A DNA stretch of 31,101 bases from Paracoccus denitrificans (GTDB lineage Bacteria > Pseudomonadota > Alphaproteobacteria > Rhodobacterales > Rhodobacteraceae). Under the pieces are notes generated by a model. The model saw nothing but the letters and a program-made list of their open reading frames with translations, had not been told where the DNA came from and made no database searches. The stretch lies in assembly GCA_003240735.1 (NCBI GenBank), contig QFNE01000027.1, positions 1-31,101 on the forward strand, read 5' to 3'. Shown in pieces: positions 27,590 to 31,101 of the stretch. The position numbers and the translations under genes are program-made. Each line of letters starts with the position of its first letter. Within the stretch, counting starts at the first letter, position 1.

Positions 27590-29111
27590 GGGCGACCTCC
27601 ATCCCGTGGGCGCCGCCCAGCATCAGTCCGATCTGATCCAGCGTCAGCCCCTGCGTGGGCACGGCCGCCGACAGGCGACCACCGTTCAGCGCCGCGAAGT
27701 TGTCCGAAAGCTCCAGCAGCTCATCCAGATCCTGAGAGATGACGACGACCGCAGCCCCTTGCGCGGCAAGGTCCAGCAGCGCTTGACGGATCGCCGCTGC
27801 GGCACCTGCGTCGACGCCCCATGTGGGCTGATTCACGACCAGAACGCGGGGGGACTGCAGCACCTCTCGGCCAATGACGAACTTCTGCAGGTTTCCACCT
27901 GACAGCGACGAGGCCGGTGCCGCCGCGCCAGCCGTCCTGACATCGAACGTCGCAATCACGCGTTCGGCGAACCGGCGCGCGGCAGTCCAGTCGACCAGCC
28001 CCTTGGGCGCGAGGTTTTCGCGTGTCGAGGCGGTCAGCAGCGCATTTTCGGTCAGGCTGAAATCCGGAACGGCGGCGTGACCCAGCCGATCTTCGGGCGC
28101 GGCAAGCAGTCCCAGCCGCCGCCGCGCTTCCGGTCCCAGCGTCGCGATATCCTGCCCGTCAAGCCGGATGGAGCCCGGGGCGGCCGCGCGTTCACCCGAC
28201 AGCGCCGCCATCAGTGTCGTCTGACCGTTTCCGGCGACGCCGCCGATGCCCAACACCTCACCCGCGCGGACGCACAGGGATGCGTTATGGACGCGGGTTG
28301 TACCGCCCTCGGGCGCCATGGCCAGATGGTCCAATTCCAGCAGGACGGGACCGAAGGTGCGTCCGCTGCGGTCGACATGTGGCATTTCGCCGCCCACCAT
28401 CAGCGCGGCCAGCTGGCGTGCCGAGTGCTGGCGCGGATCAACGCTGCCGACGACGCGGCCCTGACGAAGGATCGTGGCGCGGTCACAGTGGTCGCGAATT
28501 TCATCCAGCTTGTGGCTGATATACAGAATCGCCGTGCCCGCGTCGGACAGCTTGCGCAGCGTGCCGAACAGGATGTCGGTTTCCTGCGGGGTCAGAACGC
28601 TGGTCGGCTCATCCATGATCAGCAGGCGGGGATTGCCCAACAGGGCGCGCAGGATCTCGATCCGCTGACGCTCCCCGGCGCTCAGGCCGGACACGCGTCG
28701 CGCAGGGTCGAGGGGCAGGCCAAAATCGCGCGACAGCTGCGCGATACGCTGCGCCAGCTGACGCCGGGGCGGCGGGTTGTCCATGCCAAGCGCCACGTTT
28801 TCGGCAACCGTCATCGCATCGAACAGATTGAAGTGCTGAAAGACCATCCCGACCCGGTCGGCACGCGCCGCCCGCGGGTCAGTGGGCGCATAGGCCGCGC
28901 CGTTCAGCGCCATGGCTCCGGCGTCGGGGCGCACGAGACCGTAGATCATCTTGACCAGCGTCGACTTGCCCGCCCCGTTTTCACCCAGCAGGGCGTGGAC
29001 CTCTCCGGGCTGGATGGAAAAGGACACGTCATCGACCGCACGTACCGCGCCATAGCTTTTGGAAAGCCCCGTGGCCCGGAACAGATGGGAATCGGTTTGC
29101 TGGTCGGTCAC
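27576..29111 (-). CDS. Nucleoside ABC transporter ATPase (YufO-like, two cassettes)
   Basis: A 511-aa double ATP-binding cassette protein that powers the BMP-type importer. The first cassette is complete: GENGAGKST, LSAGERQRIEILRAL and LLIMDEPTSVLT. The second is degenerate, as is usual in this family and in RbsA-like ATPases: its Walker A reads GVAGNGQTT (Lys replaced by Gln) and its Walker B region NQPTWGVD lacks the catalytic Glu, while SGGNLQKFVIGRE is kept. I start it at the GTG at 29111 (TDQQTDSHLFRATGLSKSYG); the upstream frame runs through the promoter of dnaE. It is the first gene of the operon, divergent from dnaE by 103 bp. Confidence 0.92.
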   Translation of the reverse strand: MTDQQTDSHLFRATGLSKSYGAVRAVDDVSFSIQPGEVHALLGENGAGKSTLVKMIYGLVRPDAGAMALNGAAYAPTDPRAARADRVGMVFQHFNLFDAMTVAENVALGMDNPPPRRQLAQRIAQLSRDFGLPLDPARRVSGLSAGERQRIEILRALLGNPRLLIMDEPTSVLTPQETDILFGTLRKLSDAGTAILYISHKLDEIRDHCDRATILRQGRVVGSVDPRQHSARQLAALMVGGEMPHVDRSGRTFGPVLLELDHLAMAPEGGTTRVHNASLCVRAGEVLGIGGVAGNGQTTLMAALSGERAAAPGSIRLDGQDIATLGPEARRRLGLLAAPEDRLGHAAVPDFSLTENALLTASTRENLAPKGLVDWTAARRFAERVIATFDVRTAGAAAPASSLSGGNLQKFVIGREVLQSPRVLVVNQPTWGVDAGAAAAIRQALLDLAAQGAAVVVISQDLDELLELSDNFAALNGGRLSAAVPTQGLTLDQIGLMLGGAHGMEVAHAAA

Positions 29112-29179
29112 GTCGTCCCCGTGCGCGATGTGATCTTGGGTTGGTGACCGTCTCCTACAGCAAATTCGCGGCAGGGCAA

Positions 29180-29208
29180 TTGGCACAGTCGGGCAGGGTG
29201 GCTATGTT
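29180..29208 (+). promoter_or_regulatory. Promoter of dnaE, probably leaderless
   Basis: TTGGCA (29180-29185) and TATGTT (29203-29208) are separated by exactly 17 bp. A start site seven bases after the -10 box falls on the A of the dnaE ATG (29215). No Shine-Dalgarno sequence is found between the -10 box and the ATG, which fits a message with no 5' leader. Confidence 0.55.
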
Positions 29209-29214
29209 GCGATC

Positions 29215-31101
29215 ATGTCCCAACAGATGCCCAAATTCGTTCACCTGCGCTGCCATTCCGAGCATTCGCTGCTTGAAGGCGCGATTCCTGTCAAGAAACT
29301 GGCCGCATTGGCCGCCAAGAACGGGATGCCCGCCGTCGCGCTGACCGACACCAACGCGCTGTTCGCGGCGTTGGAATTTTCGGTGAAGGCACTGGACGAA
29401 GGGGTGCAGCCCATCATCGGCGGTCAGTTCACGCTGATGACCGAGGCGGCGACCGGGCCGATCATCCTGCTGGCGCAGGACCACACCGGCTGGATGAACC
29501 TGATGGCGCTGTCGAGCTGCCTTTACCTGCGCGAAGGGAACGCGCCGGTTCACCTGACGCTGGACGATCTGGCCACACGCGCCGAGGGCTTGATCTGTTT
29601 GACGGGCGGGGCGGATGGTCCGCTGGGGCAGCTTTGCGCGCAGAACAAGGCGGCAGATGCCGGTGCGCTGGCGCGCCAGATGCATGCGCTGTTCGGCGAC
29701 CGTCTTTACATCGAGTTGCAGCGGCATATGCAGGACAACGGCGTGCCGATGCCCACCGAGGCCGCGTCAGAGCCGGGGTTGATCGACATCGCCTATGCCC
29801 AAGGCATTCCGCTGGTCGCCACGAACGACGTGCATTTCCCTGATCCCTCCATGTTTGGTGCGCATGACGCGCTGATCTGCGTGCGCGAAGGGGCGCTGGT
29901 CGATCAGGCCGCCCCGCGGCGGCGTCTGACGGCGAACCATGATTTCAAATCGGCCGAGGCGATGGCCGCGATCTTTGCCGACCTGCCCGAGGCGCTGGAA
30001 AACACCGTCGAAATCGCGCGTCGCTGCGCCTTCGCCGTGTCGCGCCACAAGCCGATCCTGCCGCGATTCGCCGATGACGAGGTCGAGGAGCTGCGCCGTC
30101 AGTCCCGCGAAGGCCTTGCCGCCCGCCTTGCCGTCATCCCGCATTCGGTAACCGTCGAGGAATACCAGCAGCGGTTGGAATTCGAGCTGGGCGTCATCGA
30201 ACAGATGGGCTTTCCCGGGTATTTCCTGATCGTTGCCGATTTCATCAAATGGGCCAAGGCGCAAGGCATCCCGGTGGGGCCGGGTCGTGGGTCAGGGGCC
30301 GGCAGTCTTGTCGCCTATGCGCTGACGATCACCGACATCGACCCGCTGCGCTATAACCTGCTGTTCGAACGCTTTCTCAATCCGGAACGGGTTTCCATGC
30401 CCGACTTCGACATCGACTTCTGCATGTCGCGGCGAGAAGAGGTCATCAACTATGTCCAGGCGCGCTATGGCCGGGACAAGGTCGGGCAGATCATCACCTT
30501 CGGTGCGCTGCTGTCCAAGGCGGCGGTGCACGACGTTGGGCGCGTCCTGGGCATGGGCTTCATGCAGCGTGACCGTCTGTCCAAGATGATCCCTGTGGAA
30601 GGCGTCAAGCCGGTCAGCATTGTCAAGGCGCTGGCCGATGAGCCGCGCTTGCGCGAGGCGGCCGCGGCCGAGGAAAACGTCAAGCGGATGCTGGATTACG
30701 CGTCGCAGGTCGAAGGGCTTTTGCGCAACGCATCGACCCACGCGGCGGGTGTGGTCATCGGTGACAGACCGTTGGACCAGCTGGTGCCACTTTACCGTGA
30801 CCCGTCCTCGGACATGCCCGCCACGCAGTACAACATGAAATGGGTCGAGCAGGCCGGGCTTGTGAAGTTCGACTTTCTGGGCCTGAAAACCCTGACCGTC
30901 ATTCAGAACGCCGTCGATCTGATCATCGAGGGCGGTCGTCAGCTGCACATCGCCGCGGACGGACGGACGCTTTATCGGCCGCCCGACGGGGCTGACAACG
31001 AAATCAACGCGATACCGCTTGATGATGAGGCGACCTATAACCTGTTCGCCAGCGCGCGCACGGTCGCCGTGTTCCAGGTGGAAAGCAGCGGGATGATGGA
31101 C
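29215..31101 (+). CDS. dnaE: DNA polymerase III alpha subunit, 3' part outside window
   Basis: DnaE is the replicative DNA polymerase. The visible 629 residues are a little over half of the usual 1,150-1,180. The N-terminal PHP domain begins FVHLRCHSEHSLLEGAIPVK (residues 8-27). Polymerase motifs follow: GPGRGSGAGSLVAYAL, then PDFDIDF with the metal-binding D399 and D401, and ASTHAAGVVI. This is the DnaE1 type; no ImuB or ImuA cassette is nearby, and the PHP start is not that of the error-prone DnaE2. ATG 29215 is chosen because it gives MSQQMPKFVHLRCHSEHS, matching the family start; no ribosome site precedes it. It is divergent from the nucleoside ABC operon. Confidence 0.96.
   Translation, partial: MSQQMPKFVHLRCHSEHSLLEGAIPVKKLAALAAKNGMPAVALTDTNALFAALEFSVKALDEGVQPIIGGQFTLMTEAATGPIILLAQDHTGWMNLMALSSCLYLREGNAPVHLTLDDLATRAEGLICLTGGADGPLGQLCAQNKAADAGALARQMHALFGDRLYIELQRHMQDNGVPMPTEAASEPGLIDIAYAQGIPLVATNDVHFPDPSMFGAHDALICVREGALVDQAAPRRRLTANHDFKSAEAMAAIFADLPEALENTVEIARRCAFAVSRHKPILPRFADDEVEELRRQSREGLAARLAVIPHSVTVEEYQQRLEFELGVIEQMGFPGYFLIVADFIKWAKAQGIPVGPGRGSGAGSLVAYALTITDIDPLRYNLLFERFLNPERVSMPDFDIDFCMSRREEVINYVQARYGRDKVGQIITFGALLSKAAVHDVGRVLGMGFMQRDRLSKMIPVEGVKPVSIVKALADEPRLREAAAAEENVKRMLDYASQVEGLLRNASTHAAGVVIGDRPLDQLVPLYRDPSSDMPATQYNMKWVEQAGLVKFDFLGLKTLTVIQNAVDLIIEGGRQLHIAADGRTLYRPPDGADNEINAIPLDDEATYNLFASARTVAVFQVESSGMMD

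Noticed and set aside
1..31101. CRISPR arrays, tRNA/rRNA genes, insertion sequences, toxin-antitoxin or defence loci
   Set aside because: No regularly spaced repeats, no transposase or defence motifs, and no cloverleaf-like gene were found on either strand.

Overview
The window joins two very different genomes. Bases 1 to about 2.4 kb read as a high-GC actinobacterium of the Corynebacterium type: nadE (reverse, cut by the window edge), rpmJ of the zinc-free actinobacterial form, then nrdH, nrdI and the first third of nrdE. From about 2.7 kb to the end the sequence reads as an alphaproteobacterium of the Rhodobacterales (Roseobacter/Loktanella-like). The switch happens in frame inside the conserved core of nrdE, somewhere in 2330-2692. 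All 29 tyrosine codons in the genes left of it are TAC, while 13 of 22 in nrdE right of it are TAT. A chimeric assembly (or contaminant join) between two homologous nrdHIEF loci is the simplest explanation, so the left 2.4 kb should not be used to infer the biology of the rest.

Layout of the alphaproteobacterial part: the rest of nrdE and nrdF (class Ib ribonucleotide reductase); a six-gene Mrp/Mnh Na+/H+ antiporter operon, mrpA(AB fusion)-C-D-E-F-G, whose five junctions all overlap; a convergent reverse operon of transaldolase, a DUF484 protein and xerC, whose stop codon abuts that of mrpG; a small DUF1737 gene; the succinate dehydrogenase operon sdhC-D-A, two small lipoprotein genes, then sdhB; a reverse ABC-F ATPase gene; a divergent acetaldehyde-type aldehyde dehydrogenase; ndk; the fatty acid cluster fabD-fabG-acpP; a reverse four-gene BMP-type nucleoside ABC importer operon; and the first 629 codons of dnaE, which run off the right edge.

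The alphaproteobacterial genes are housekeeping and physiology: deoxynucleotide supply (nrdEF, ndk), replication and chromosome resolution (dnaE, xerC), ion homeostasis (mrp), TCA cycle and respiration (sdh), pentose phosphate metabolism (tal), lipid synthesis (fab/acp) and nucleoside uptake. I see no tRNA, rRNA, insertion sequence, prophage or CRISPR array. No gene-free stretch exceeds 300 bp; the longest (798-1092) holds a terminator, two palindromic boxes and the nrdH promoter. I found no credible new multi-gene system. The points most worth checking are the nrdE chimera, paired palindromes upstream of nrdH and of sdhC, the lipoprotein pair inside the sdh operon, a Shine-Dalgarno-bearing hairpin upstream of the aldehyde dehydrogenase, and a probably leaderless dnaE.
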